Assembly: GCA_016777225.1 (NCBI GenBank)
Contig: JADHRW010000005.1
Span: 50,982 to 114,981 of the forward strand
Reading direction: 5' to 3'
Length of the DNA stretch: 64,000 bases
From: Candidatus Thalassarchaeum sp.
Lineage (GTDB): Archaea; Thermoplasmatota; Poseidoniia; Poseidoniales; Thalassarchaeaceae
Part shown: piece by piece, positions 21,359-31,685 of the stretch
Layout: every line of letters starts with the position of its first letter
Numbering within the stretch: position 1 is the first letter of the stretch
Notes under the pieces: generated by a model
Databases searched by the model: none
What the model saw: the letters and a program-made list of their open reading frames with translations, nothing else
What the model was told of the DNA's origin: nothing
Program-made: the position numbers and the translations under genes

Positions 21359-22432
21359 TTTCTCCCTGATACTCTCATGGAATGTTGCTAGAGGCTCTAG
21401 GTCTAACGGACTAGAGTCAAGTAAGATTGCTCCCTTCAATTTTAAAGTATCACAAAAGCCATGCCTATAGACAATAGCTCCTTGCCCGTATTCATTCACA
21501 TATCTATCTACTTGTTTCTGAGTTTTTTTGCGAGGGAACCTTAAATCAGCCCCAAAAAAGTGTTTAGCATCAATCCAGGCACAGGGAATTCCATTAATTC
21601 TTACATCATCTAATAATAGTAGGTCGGGTGTTATTATTGCTCTTCCTTCAGATTTCTTTTGTTCATCAAGTAAATCTTCCTGTCGACGAAATCTAATATT
21701 AAGTGAAGAAAAATAATCGCATAATATATCTTCAAATACCTCTGCAGCATTTTGTGTTTCTGATTGATTGACTGAACTAACTCGATCAGCAGATTCGGCC
21801 AGTTGGAATTGATCTCTGTCTCTCTGATTCATTTTACTTGGAGTTTTAAGAGTTTCTTTAATCTTATTTTTTGACCAACCTCGACCAGTTAATATCGCTC
21901 GGAACAAATTTACAGGTGGAGCATCAAATCTTGTAGAGAGCGAAAGTACGCTTTCGCCACTATCATACCTTCTTTTTAACTCATTAGCTCGACTCATCAA
22001 TCGACCATGTGAATATACACTTTTTTCCTGATTTAGTGCACTACGAAGGGATAATGATTGTTCAAGAGTTATATCAAGCTTTTCAATTTTTTTGGCTATT
22101 TGTTGTACTTTTTCTTCAGGAAGAAAACCGAATTCCCCTGGAGAACAAACTAAAGGACTGGCTTTGGTTTGTACTGATTTCTTAACTGCATTTAATTTCC
22201 ATTTAATATTAACCACTCTAGCTGGAGGATCTATGTCTTGAGAGAATCCCATGGGCGCGGGGTCGATAGAAAATCGCGATAGAGCACGCTGTATTGCTTC
22301 ATCATCTCCGCCATGATTAATTTCTACAGTATTTTTTTTCGTACTGTTGCGGCGACGACGAGAACGGCTTTTTTGCCGCTTGCTACCATCATCCTGTTCA
22401 CTCAATGACCATGCGAAGGGAAAGAACACCAT
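21350..22432 (-). CDS. CDIN1/C15orf41-like (TPD-motif) PD-(D/E)XK nuclease-fold protein
   Basis: ITPDLLLLDDVRINGIPCAWIDAKHFFGADLRFPRKKTQKQVDRYVNEYGQGAIVYRHGFC resembles the TPD...WI(D/E)(A/S)K..FG...Q...Y...(G)PG.VIY..GF pattern of CDIN1. Confidence 0.75.
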   Translation of the reverse strand: MVFFPFAWSLSEQDDGSKRQKSRSRRRRNSTKKNTVEINHGGDDEAIQRALSRFSIDPAPMGFSQDIDPPARVVNIKWKLNAVKKSVQTKASPLVCSPGEFGFLPEEKVQQIAKKIEKLDITLEQSLSLRSALNQEKSVYSHGRLMSRANELKRRYDSGESVLSLSTRFDAPPVNLFRAILTGRGWSKNKIKETLKTPSKMNQRDRDQFQLAESADRVSSVNQSETQNAAEVFEDILCDYFSSLNIRFRRQEDLLDEQKKSEGRAIITPDLLLLDDVRINGIPCAWIDAKHFFGADLRFPRKKTQKQVDRYVNEYGQGAIVYRHGFCDTLKLKGAILLDSSPLDLEPLATFHESIREKSE

Positions 22433-22473
22433 GAACCCACCGTGTAAGGTAAGTAGAAGAAAAACGCTTTTCT

Positions 22474-25326
22474 TCAGATAAAGGCAATTCCTGGCTCTAA
22501 TGGTGAAGCAACTCTAGCTTTACCAGCTACATCCTCGCCGTCACCTACCTTGTAAGATATGACAGAATCAACAGATAGGGCATTTGCGATAAAAATTGCA
22601 TTATTATTTATTAGATTCGTTTCATCAAATTGGGAAGAAATCAAAGAAATATCATCTTGAGACCAAGTATATATCTTCCCTCTATTTTTCTTATTTCCTA
22701 TTGTCAATGATTGCCAAGTTTGGAAAATCTCTCCTCTTAATTTCTCTTCACTAAAAATATCTAAAGATTTGAGGTAATCAATACCGTTTTTCTTAAAATC
22801 AAAATTATTTGAACTTAGATTGATTGCTTCAGATGCAAGAATATTTTTCCAACTTGCAGCAGTTTGTATGACACAGCTAGAGATAGGAGTATCAGAGTGT
22901 CTTTGCGCAAGACCTTTTACATTTCTTGAACTATCTATTAATTTTCTAAGATAATTCTCTTTAGCAAGGTGAGTTATGTCTTGTTCATTTATATCTAATT
23001 CGTGAATCACAAGTTCACTCACCATTTCTTTACCACCTATTTTAGACCAAAACTCTTCTGCGATATGTGGTGTAGCAGGTGCAAGCATAGGTATCCAATT
23101 AGAAAAGAATGATTTTGCAGTTTTAGCATCACATCCTCCTCTTCGTCGATACCATTGCCAATCAGATAGCATCTCAAAATGACTAATCATTACGCCTTCA
23201 CGTAAACTTACATTTTCCATCGCTAATTTCCATTTTAAATGATTGAGGCGCATTCTTGCTAATATCCAATCATCAATTATATTAGGGGAATTAATGAAAT
23301 CATTAGATGTTTCAAAGGCTTCTATAATTGATTGCATTTGTCGAGAATTTGATACAATGGCATTATCTGACCAATCCATACCTGCTTCAGGATTTGCACC
23401 AAATAAGATAAACAAACGTACTGTATCGGCTCCATATTTATCCACCATAGAACCGGGACTAACCGTATTTCCTAATGACTTACTCATCTTAGCCTGTCTA
23501 GTTGTAAGTACTGATTGACAGGATGGACAAGTTCCTTCGAAATTATCAATATGATATTCAGTATTACATTCCACACAAAAAGGCGCAGGAGCATTCAACA
23601 TTCCTTGACATACTAACTGTCCGAATGGTTCACCAGTTGTATTCATTCCAAGATCACGTGTTGCTTTAGTGAAGAATCTTGCATAAAGAAGATGCATTAC
23701 AGCATGTTCAATTCCTCCGATATACAGATCTATTCCTCCTTCCATCCAGTAATCTACAATCTCTCGATCAAACGGCTGGTTCTCATTATTAGAGTCCCCA
23801 TATCTTAGGAAATACCACGATGAATCATAAAATGTATCCATCGTGTCCGTCTCACGTCGTGCAACATCCCCACATTTAGGGCAATTAGTTGAAAGAAACT
23901 TTTCACTGGACTCAAGAGGATTTCCACTCTCATCCCAACTAAATTTAACATCTAAGGGAAGTTTGACAGGGAGATCTTGGAGTGCAACTGGCACTACACC
24001 ACAATCATCGCAGTGCAACATGGGTATTGGAGTACCCCAAAATCTCTGACGGCTTAAAAGCCAATCTTTCAATCTATATTGAACAGTACCATGACCTGAA
24101 TTTTCAGATTCTAGGGCTTTGATTACCGCGTTCTTAGCATCTTCTCCAAATAATCCATCAAATTCTTTACGGGATGAATTAGCCATATAAGCTAGAGAAT
24201 CTAATACTGGATTTTCTTCTATCGCCTGCTCACCATCTATACGAGAAAGTACTGGTTTAATCGGAAGATTATACTTCTTAGCAAAATCATAATCTCGTTG
24301 ATCATGTCCTGGGACTGCCATTACAGCGCCAGTACCGTAGCTTGCAACTACGAAGTTTCCTGCATATATTGGAACTTGTTCGCCGCTAATTGGATTAATT
24401 GCAAATTTACCTAAAGGCACGCCTTTCTTTTCTTTCAACATATTAATTCTTTCAAACTCAGACATTTTAGCACATTCATCTCGAAGTTCTCTCCAATCAT
24501 TTTCATATTCTGTTCCAGACACAAGCGGCTCGCAAAGAGGATGTTCGGGAGATAAAGTAACAAATGTCACACCAAATATTGTATCGGGTCTAGTAGTGAA
24601 TGCCCCTATTACAATATCCTCTCCAACAATTGGAAAATTAATATGAGCCCCATTTGAACGCCCTATCCAATTTCGCTGCATTGCCTTGACATTCTCAGGG
24701 AAATTAATATTTTCTAAATCATCAAGTAATTCATCGGCATATTTTGTCATACTAAGGAACCATTGTGCCATATCTTTCTGAACTACTTCTAAGCCACATC
24801 TCCAACAACGATTATTTTTAACTTGCTCATTTGCAAGTACAGTGTCGCAATCATTACACCAATTTACTGGAGCGAATCTTCTTTCAACAAGTCCTGCCTC
24901 ATAAAATCGAATAAATATTTCTTGATTCCAGCGATAATATTCAGGAGTAGAGGTTGCAAAGGTTCGACCCCAGTCGTAAGAATACCCCATTCTCTCTTGA
25001 TCGGTTCGAATCATCGCAATATTTCTCTCAGTTACATTGTGAGGATGTCCACCCTCCTTCTTAGCTGCATTTTCTGCAGGCATTCCGAATGAATCATAAC
25101 CCATAGGATACAGTACATTTTTACCCATTAATCTCTGAAATCTTGCCATTGCATCGCCAATAGAATAATTCCTAACATGTCCCATATGCATATTGCCTGA
25201 GGGATAAGGGAACATTTCCAGACAGTAAAATTTAGGTTTAGAGGTATCTACTTGAACAGAAAATATATTTTTTTCCTTCCATTGGTTTTGCCAGTACGCC
25301 TCTATTCGGTGCAAATCATATTCCAT
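22474..25326 (-). CDS. leuS: Leucyl-tRNA synthetase, bacterial-type
   Basis: MFPYPSGNMHMGHVRNYSIGDAMARFQ (HIGH), KMSKSLGNTVSPG (KMSKS); WFLSMTKYADELLDDL, FTTRPDTIFGVTFV editing domain. Confidence 0.97.
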   Translation of the reverse strand: MEYDLHRIEAYWQNQWKEKNIFSVQVDTSKPKFYCLEMFPYPSGNMHMGHVRNYSIGDAMARFQRLMGKNVLYPMGYDSFGMPAENAAKKEGGHPHNVTERNIAMIRTDQERMGYSYDWGRTFATSTPEYYRWNQEIFIRFYEAGLVERRFAPVNWCNDCDTVLANEQVKNNRCWRCGLEVVQKDMAQWFLSMTKYADELLDDLENINFPENVKAMQRNWIGRSNGAHINFPIVGEDIVIGAFTTRPDTIFGVTFVTLSPEHPLCEPLVSGTEYENDWRELRDECAKMSEFERINMLKEKKGVPLGKFAINPISGEQVPIYAGNFVVASYGTGAVMAVPGHDQRDYDFAKKYNLPIKPVLSRIDGEQAIEENPVLDSLAYMANSSRKEFDGLFGEDAKNAVIKALESENSGHGTVQYRLKDWLLSRQRFWGTPIPMLHCDDCGVVPVALQDLPVKLPLDVKFSWDESGNPLESSEKFLSTNCPKCGDVARRETDTMDTFYDSSWYFLRYGDSNNENQPFDREIVDYWMEGGIDLYIGGIEHAVMHLLYARFFTKATRDLGMNTTGEPFGQLVCQGMLNAPAPFCVECNTEYHIDNFEGTCPSCQSVLTTRQAKMSKSLGNTVSPGSMVDKYGADTVRLFILFGANPEAGMDWSDNAIVSNSRQMQSIIEAFETSNDFINSPNIIDDWILARMRLNHLKWKLAMENVSLREGVMISHFEMLSDWQWYRRRGGCDAKTAKSFFSNWIPMLAPATPHIAEEFWSKIGGKEMVSELVIHELDINEQDITHLAKENYLRKLIDSSRNVKGLAQRHSDTPISSCVIQTAASWKNILASEAINLSSNNFDFKKNGIDYLKSLDIFSEEKLRGEIFQTWQSLTIGNKKNRGKIYTWSQDDISLISSQFDETNLINNNAIFIANALSVDSVISYKVGDGEDVAGKARVASPLEPGIAFI

Positions 25327-25411
25327 TCAAGCACTCCCCTTATTTATTCTCTGACAGATAATAATATCAAGCGAAGTAGTATAACTAATCCAAAGGTCTT
25401 TTCTTGGGTGA

Positions 25412-26242
25412 ATGGAGTCAGCACTTGATTCACACGCTTCGACTGACAGAGTTCGCTATGAAACCTCTCCCTTGAATATGAGCCGGTATGGCTATGCAGT
25501 AGGTTTACTTCGATATGTCATTATGCTAGGAGAGGGTGAGTTTGATATTCGTAATGAAGAAGATGGAATTGAGGTTTGGGTTACTCAAATGGGCAATTAT
25601 ATGAATATGAATACTGCATGGATTAATCGCTCTACTGGAACCGTAGCTATAGTTGATCCTTTTGACTCTAAGAGATGGGTTGCGGCATTGAAAGAACAGG
25701 GGTTGCGGCCTACTCATTTACTCTATACACATACTCATAGAGATCATGTTGAAGGGTATAGAGATATGATTAATCTAATACCTGAGATTGAAGTTTGGGG
25801 TCATGCCGAATCAAATACACCTGAACTTCTATCACATGCTGTTTTCAAAAATGTTGATTTTACTAATGAATGGAGTAACGCACCAAATACAACAATAGAA
25901 TGGTCTGCTGGAGGCATTACTCTAGCAGTCACGCATTCTCCTGGTCATGCACCGGGTCATGTCACTCTGCATGGATATGGCGTTTATCATGCAGGAGACC
26001 TTCTTTTCACTGCACATAGTGGCCGGGTAGATTTACCTGGAAGTGATCCTATGGCTCAATGGCATAGTGTACTATATGCTCGTAATTTACTCAGAACTCT
26101 GCCGGAGAAATGGAGATTAATACCCGGCCATAGATATGATTGGATAGATGGTACTACTCCAGACTGGGTCAGTATAGAAGATGCTTTAAGCCATAATTTC
26201 TCACTTAATTCATCAGTATTACGAAGCTTAGGTGGTGATTAA
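25412..26242 (+). CDS. MBL-fold metallo-hydrolase (hydroxyacylglutathione hydrolase-like)
   Basis: LLYTHTHRDHVEGYRD metal-binding motif, HSPGHAPGHVTLHG, AGDLLF. Confidence 0.88.
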   Translation: MESALDSHASTDRVRYETSPLNMSRYGYAVGLLRYVIMLGEGEFDIRNEEDGIEVWVTQMGNYMNMNTAWINRSTGTVAIVDPFDSKRWVAALKEQGLRPTHLLYTHTHRDHVEGYRDMINLIPEIEVWGHAESNTPELLSHAVFKNVDFTNEWSNAPNTTIEWSAGGITLAVTHSPGHAPGHVTLHGYGVYHAGDLLFTAHSGRVDLPGSDPMAQWHSVLYARNLLRTLPEKWRLIPGHRYDWIDGTTPDWVSIEDALSHNFSLNSSVLRSLGGD

Positions 26243-26644
26243 ATGGTTCGAATAGAAGCAAAATATGAGAATGGTTTACGTTGTACTGCGACACATATCC
26301 CATCTGGAAAACAAATAATTACAGATGCCCCAATTGATAATCATGGGAAAGGAGAATCATTTTCGCCTACGGACTTATTGGCTACTTCTATGCTAACATG
26401 TATAATGACAATAATTGGAATTAGAGCAGAAAAAAAGAAAATAGATGTAAATGGCATGTCTGGCAGTGTAGAAAAAACTATGACTACAAATCCTCGACGT
26501 GTAGGAAGACTAGAAATTAGAATTAAATTACCTAACAATCTTGACCTAAAAGAATTAAATTGGCTCAAAAAAGAGGGATGTAATTGTCCTGTTTGTTTTT
26601 CAATAAATAAAACAATGGATGTTGATATTATTTTCCACGATTAA
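26243..26644 (+). CDS. OsmC family protein
   Basis: IITDAPIDNHGKGESFSPTDLLATSMLTCIMTIIGIRAEKKKI; start immediately follows the upstream stop. Confidence 0.88.
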   Translation: MVRIEAKYENGLRCTATHIPSGKQIITDAPIDNHGKGESFSPTDLLATSMLTCIMTIIGIRAEKKKIDVNGMSGSVEKTMTTNPRRVGRLEIRIKLPNNLDLKELNWLKKEGCNCPVCFSINKTMDVDIIFHD

Positions 26645-26683
26645 TATGATTCCTATCTCTCTATTACATGAATAGTATAATTT

Positions 26684-27109
26684 ATGATTAACAATTATAT
26701 ATCTCATACAATCTCGTTAGGCAACATGGCGATTGGCACAATTGGTTTCTTATCTCTCGTATTCCAGATTATTATTGCTTGTGTAATATTTTCTGTTTGG
26801 TTAATTAGGCCAAATTGGAATACTGCATACAGAGCTGGAAATGCCACTAATATCAAAGAAGAATTTGCGGTCTATGGATTGCCTGATTGGTCGGTATATG
26901 TCATTGGAGCCACAAAAATAGCTCTGGCTATTGCGCTAGTGGCTGGATACTGGAAAAGTGAATTAGTAGCTCCTGCTGCTATTTCGATGGCTATATTGAT
27001 GGCCGGGGCAGTCATTTGTCATTTGAGAATAAAAGAAGATAGTTTGTCCAGAGCATTGCCAGCAGGTTCTATGTTAGCTATGTCGTTATTTGTTGGATTA
27101 TTTAACTAA
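26684..27109 (+). CDS. DoxX-like small membrane protein
   Basis: 141 aa, about four hydrophobic helices; DWSVYVIGATKIALAIALVAGYW pattern. Confidence 0.6.
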   Translation: MINNYISHTISLGNMAIGTIGFLSLVFQIIIACVIFSVWLIRPNWNTAYRAGNATNIKEEFAVYGLPDWSVYVIGATKIALAIALVAGYWKSELVAPAAISMAILMAGAVICHLRIKEDSLSRALPAGSMLAMSLFVGLFN

Positions 27110-29823
27110 TTAGTTTTATCATTTCTTTCTCTAGAAATTTTGAATTTATCTGCAATTTCTTCAGTTAAACCTGTATTGACTCTACCCTCTCTCTCCAGCG
27201 CAGATATTGTTGCTAGAACTATGCTTTCGGTATCTATTTCAAAGAATCGCCTTAACTCAGTTCTATCATCAGAACGTCCAAAACCATCTGTTCCTAGAAC
27301 AACATAGTTCCCACCTACCCAACGTTGAATCATTTCTGGTACTGCAATGATATAATCTGAAACAGCAATTGTTGTAGTTAAATCACCAAAACATTCGGAA
27401 ACATATGATGAACTCTCCATATCAGGATAAAGACGATTCTTTCTTTGGGATTCAAGCCCTTCGCGTCTTAGCTCCCCATAGGATGTAACGGACCAAACTT
27501 CAGAATCTACATCATAATCAGCTAATATCTCAGAGGCTTCCAACACATGAGAAAGTATGGGCCCTGACCCTAAAAGCCTAACTAATGGCTTGTCGTTATT
27601 CTTAGGTTCAATTATCTTATACGCACCTTTTATTATTTTATGATCAATACCTTCAGGTTTAGCAGGCTGCTGTTCATTTTGATTATAGAGCATTATATAA
27701 TGGAAAACATCAAGATTTTGCCCCCACATTTCATTAATACCGTGTCTTATTATTGTTGCTAACTCATATGCATAAGCGGGATCCCATGACCTACAGTAGG
27801 GTACTGTGCTAGCATGCAAAAGAGAGTGCCCATCTTGATGCTGAAGCCCTTCTCCATTCAAAGTAGTACGACCGGCAGTGGCACCCATCAAAAATCCTCT
27901 AGCTCTAGCATCAGCAGCTTGCCAAATTTGGTCATTTACACGTTGGAAACCGAACATTGAGTAAAATATATAGAAAGGCATAGTTGGAGTAGATGCATGA
28001 GAATATGATGTTGCAGAAGCAAGCCATGATGCTATAGAATTAGCCTCTGAAATCCCTTCTTCAAGTATTTGGCCTGTTCTTGATTCTTTATACTTCATTA
28101 TCATTTTATGATCAACTGGCTTATATTTTTGTCCAGATTGAGAATAAATACCAAATTCACTGAATAAAGGATCCATCCCAAAAGTTCTACCTTCATCGGG
28201 TATTATTGGAACTATCTTTTCACCAATATCAGATTTCATTAGATTCCTTAACAAACGAACAAAAGCCATGGTTGTAGAAACCTTCTGTCCAGTAGGCGTA
28301 CCTTTATCGAACTCAGAATATGTTTTTTCTTCAGGTAAATCGAAATCAATAGGTAAAGATTTACGAGAAGGCAAATACCCCCCAAGTTTTTCTCTACGAA
28401 GATTAAGGTATACGAATGCTTCAGAATCTTCATCTAATGAAAAAAATGGGTCTTTTTGCAGATTTTCATCTAGAATCGGAATTTGAAGGCGGTCTCGATA
28501 GGAAACTAAATCTTCTAGATTCATTTTCTTTTTCTGATGAGTAGTATTTCGACCGGCAAAAGATTCTATACCCCAACCTTTGACTGTATGTGCCAAAATA
28601 ACTGAGGGTTTCTCAGATTCTAAGGCTGCATGATAAGCAGCGTATACCTTCAATGGATCGTGTCCTCCGCGACGTAAATTAATTATTTCTTCATCAGAAA
28701 GATTCGCTCCCATTGAAACTAATGATTCAGAGCCGGAGAATAATTCATTTCGGAATTCACCAGAAGATAATGTACTCATTCTCTGGAAATCTCCATCAGT
28801 TATTTCTTCCAATCTAGCAAGTAAAACTCCATTAACATCTTGGGCAAAAAGACGATCCCAATTAGTATCCCATAATACTTTGAAAACATCCCATCCTGCG
28901 CCTCTGTAAAGCCCTTCTAATTCTTGAATTATCTTAGAATTACCACGAACAGGTCCATCTAACCTCTGAAGATTACAATTGACTATTGTGATTAGATTAT
29001 CCAACTTCTCCCTTCCTGCCACTGCTATTGCAGCAATTGATTCTGGTTCATCCATCTCACCATCTCCTAAGAATGAATAAACCGTACTTTGAGAAGTATC
29101 GACCAATTCACGATCAGTCAAGTATTTCCAGAATCTAGCTTGCATAACTGCGGCTAATGGACCGAGTCCCATTGAGACTGTGGGGTACTCCCAGAAATCT
29201 TTCATTAAACGGGGATGTGGATAAGAAGAAAGACCGTCTAAAAATGCTTCTTGACGAAAATTAGATAATTGCTTACGAGTTATTCTACCCTCTAAAAATG
29301 CACGAGCATATATCCCAGGACTTCCATGACCTTGGATATAAAGTGCATCTCCAATACCATTGAATTCTTTGCCCTTAAATACATGATTGAAACCAACCTC
29401 ATAAAGTGTTGAAGATGACGCATAAGTCGAAATATGACCGCCTATACCATCAATTCTACGATTAGCATCAGATACTATTAATGCAGAATTCCATAAGATT
29501 ATGTTCTGTATCTCTTTTTCAATTTTAAGATCACCTGGGTATGGCGTTTGGTTATCCCAAGGTATAGTATTGACGTAAGGAGTTTGAGATGCAGCAGGGA
29601 TTTCGATACCTAGATCTTGTGCTTCGGAAAGAAGTTCATGCAACAATATTCTAGCTCTATCGAGTCCGGCTGAATCAACAACCGAACGCAGAGATTCAAG
29701 CCATTCATCTGTTTCTTCAGGATCTATATCTGGCAACCTCTGATGATAATTAGGGCTAACCATTTGACCACACTGCCCCTTAGGGGCAGATTGTCGAGGA
29801 TGCATGAGGCTTTGAATCTTCAA
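27106..29823 (-). CDS. aceE: Pyruvate dehydrogenase E1 component, homodimeric type
   Basis: 905 aa; PGIYARAFLEGRI, YSFLGDGEMDEPESIAAIAVAGREKLDNLITIVNCNLQRLDGPVRGN (ThDP motif), GEGLQHQDGHSLLHASTVP. Confidence 0.95.
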   Translation of the reverse strand: MKIQSLMHPRQSAPKGQCGQMVSPNYHQRLPDIDPEETDEWLESLRSVVDSAGLDRARILLHELLSEAQDLGIEIPAASQTPYVNTIPWDNQTPYPGDLKIEKEIQNIILWNSALIVSDANRRIDGIGGHISTYASSSTLYEVGFNHVFKGKEFNGIGDALYIQGHGSPGIYARAFLEGRITRKQLSNFRQEAFLDGLSSYPHPRLMKDFWEYPTVSMGLGPLAAVMQARFWKYLTDRELVDTSQSTVYSFLGDGEMDEPESIAAIAVAGREKLDNLITIVNCNLQRLDGPVRGNSKIIQELEGLYRGAGWDVFKVLWDTNWDRLFAQDVNGVLLARLEEITDGDFQRMSTLSSGEFRNELFSGSESLVSMGANLSDEEIINLRRGGHDPLKVYAAYHAALESEKPSVILAHTVKGWGIESFAGRNTTHQKKKMNLEDLVSYRDRLQIPILDENLQKDPFFSLDEDSEAFVYLNLRREKLGGYLPSRKSLPIDFDLPEEKTYSEFDKGTPTGQKVSTTMAFVRLLRNLMKSDIGEKIVPIIPDEGRTFGMDPLFSEFGIYSQSGQKYKPVDHKMIMKYKESRTGQILEEGISEANSIASWLASATSYSHASTPTMPFYIFYSMFGFQRVNDQIWQAADARARGFLMGATAGRTTLNGEGLQHQDGHSLLHASTVPYCRSWDPAYAYELATIIRHGINEMWGQNLDVFHYIMLYNQNEQQPAKPEGIDHKIIKGAYKIIEPKNNDKPLVRLLGSGPILSHVLEASEILADYDVDSEVWSVTSYGELRREGLESQRKNRLYPDMESSSYVSECFGDLTTTIAVSDYIIAVPEMIQRWVGGNYVVLGTDGFGRSDDRTELRRFFEIDTESIVLATISALEREGRVNTGLTEEIADKFKISRERNDKTN

Positions 29824-29832
29824 TAAATGTTC

Positions 29833-30420
29833 TCACTTAATTTGAGAGGTTTTTGGGCCTGTTTTTATTAAATGACAATGGTGTAAGGTACGTATTCCAG
29901 CCACAGTTACAGCTGAATCACCGGAAATACTCCTCTCTCCATTCCAATTACTAACTGTCTGTAAAACTGTTTTAACTCCAGCCGCATTAAGAGGATCGAC
30001 TTTTAGTTCTACTGTGACTTCATTAATTGCACCGAGCCATTTCAAAGTTGCATTGATTGATTTTCTGGCTAAACCATGTTGCTGTGCAGAACTTCTTACC
30101 CAATATCCTAAGTTCCACTCAGCCTCAATTGTTCGAGTTACATGATCAAAGCCAATTAATCCTAATAATGCATTATCCCAAGGTCTAATCATTACCCAAT
30201 GATGCATTAATCCATTGCGTCCCATTTTTTCAGTTTCTTGAAGAAATGATTCTATTTGCTCGAGAAAAGAAATATCAGGATTAATCCAAGGCATTGCCCG
30301 ACTTACTTCAGGCCATGTTTCTTCAAATGCTTCTAAAAGTTCTGAACTATAATCTAAACTAGCGGGACGAAGGAGTAAGCCTTCATCGACTCTAATGGAC
30401 GAGGTCGCGCGTCTTGACAC
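29833..30420 (-). CDS. GNAT family N-acetyltransferase (RimJ/RimL-like)
   Basis: LIGFDHVTRTIEAEWNLGYWVRSSAQQHGLARKSINATLKWL. Confidence 0.8.
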   Translation of the reverse strand: MSRRATSSIRVDEGLLLRPASLDYSSELLEAFEETWPEVSRAMPWINPDISFLEQIESFLQETEKMGRNGLMHHWVMIRPWDNALLGLIGFDHVTRTIEAEWNLGYWVRSSAQQHGLARKSINATLKWLGAINEVTVELKVDPLNAAGVKTVLQTVSNWNGERSISGDSAVTVAGIRTLHHCHLIKTGPKTSQIK

Positions 30421-30473
30421 AGCTATCCGAAAACAATCTAATGCATCACTTCTACGGAACGAAGTTTTCAGTT

Positions 30474-31577
<1,104 letters not shown>

Positions 31578-31685
31578 CTTGCATCACCTCAGACATTTGA
31601 ACTCGACAAAACATACCGTATAATCCTCACGCGGTGAAGTGTAAAACAATAAATCTAATACTATTGTGAATTAACTCTAGAAAGC

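Noticed and set aside
24960-25030. tRNA T-loop-like GGTTCGAxxCC strings
   Set aside because: They lie inside leuS coding sequence with no cloverleaf; no tRNA gene was recognised anywhere in the window.
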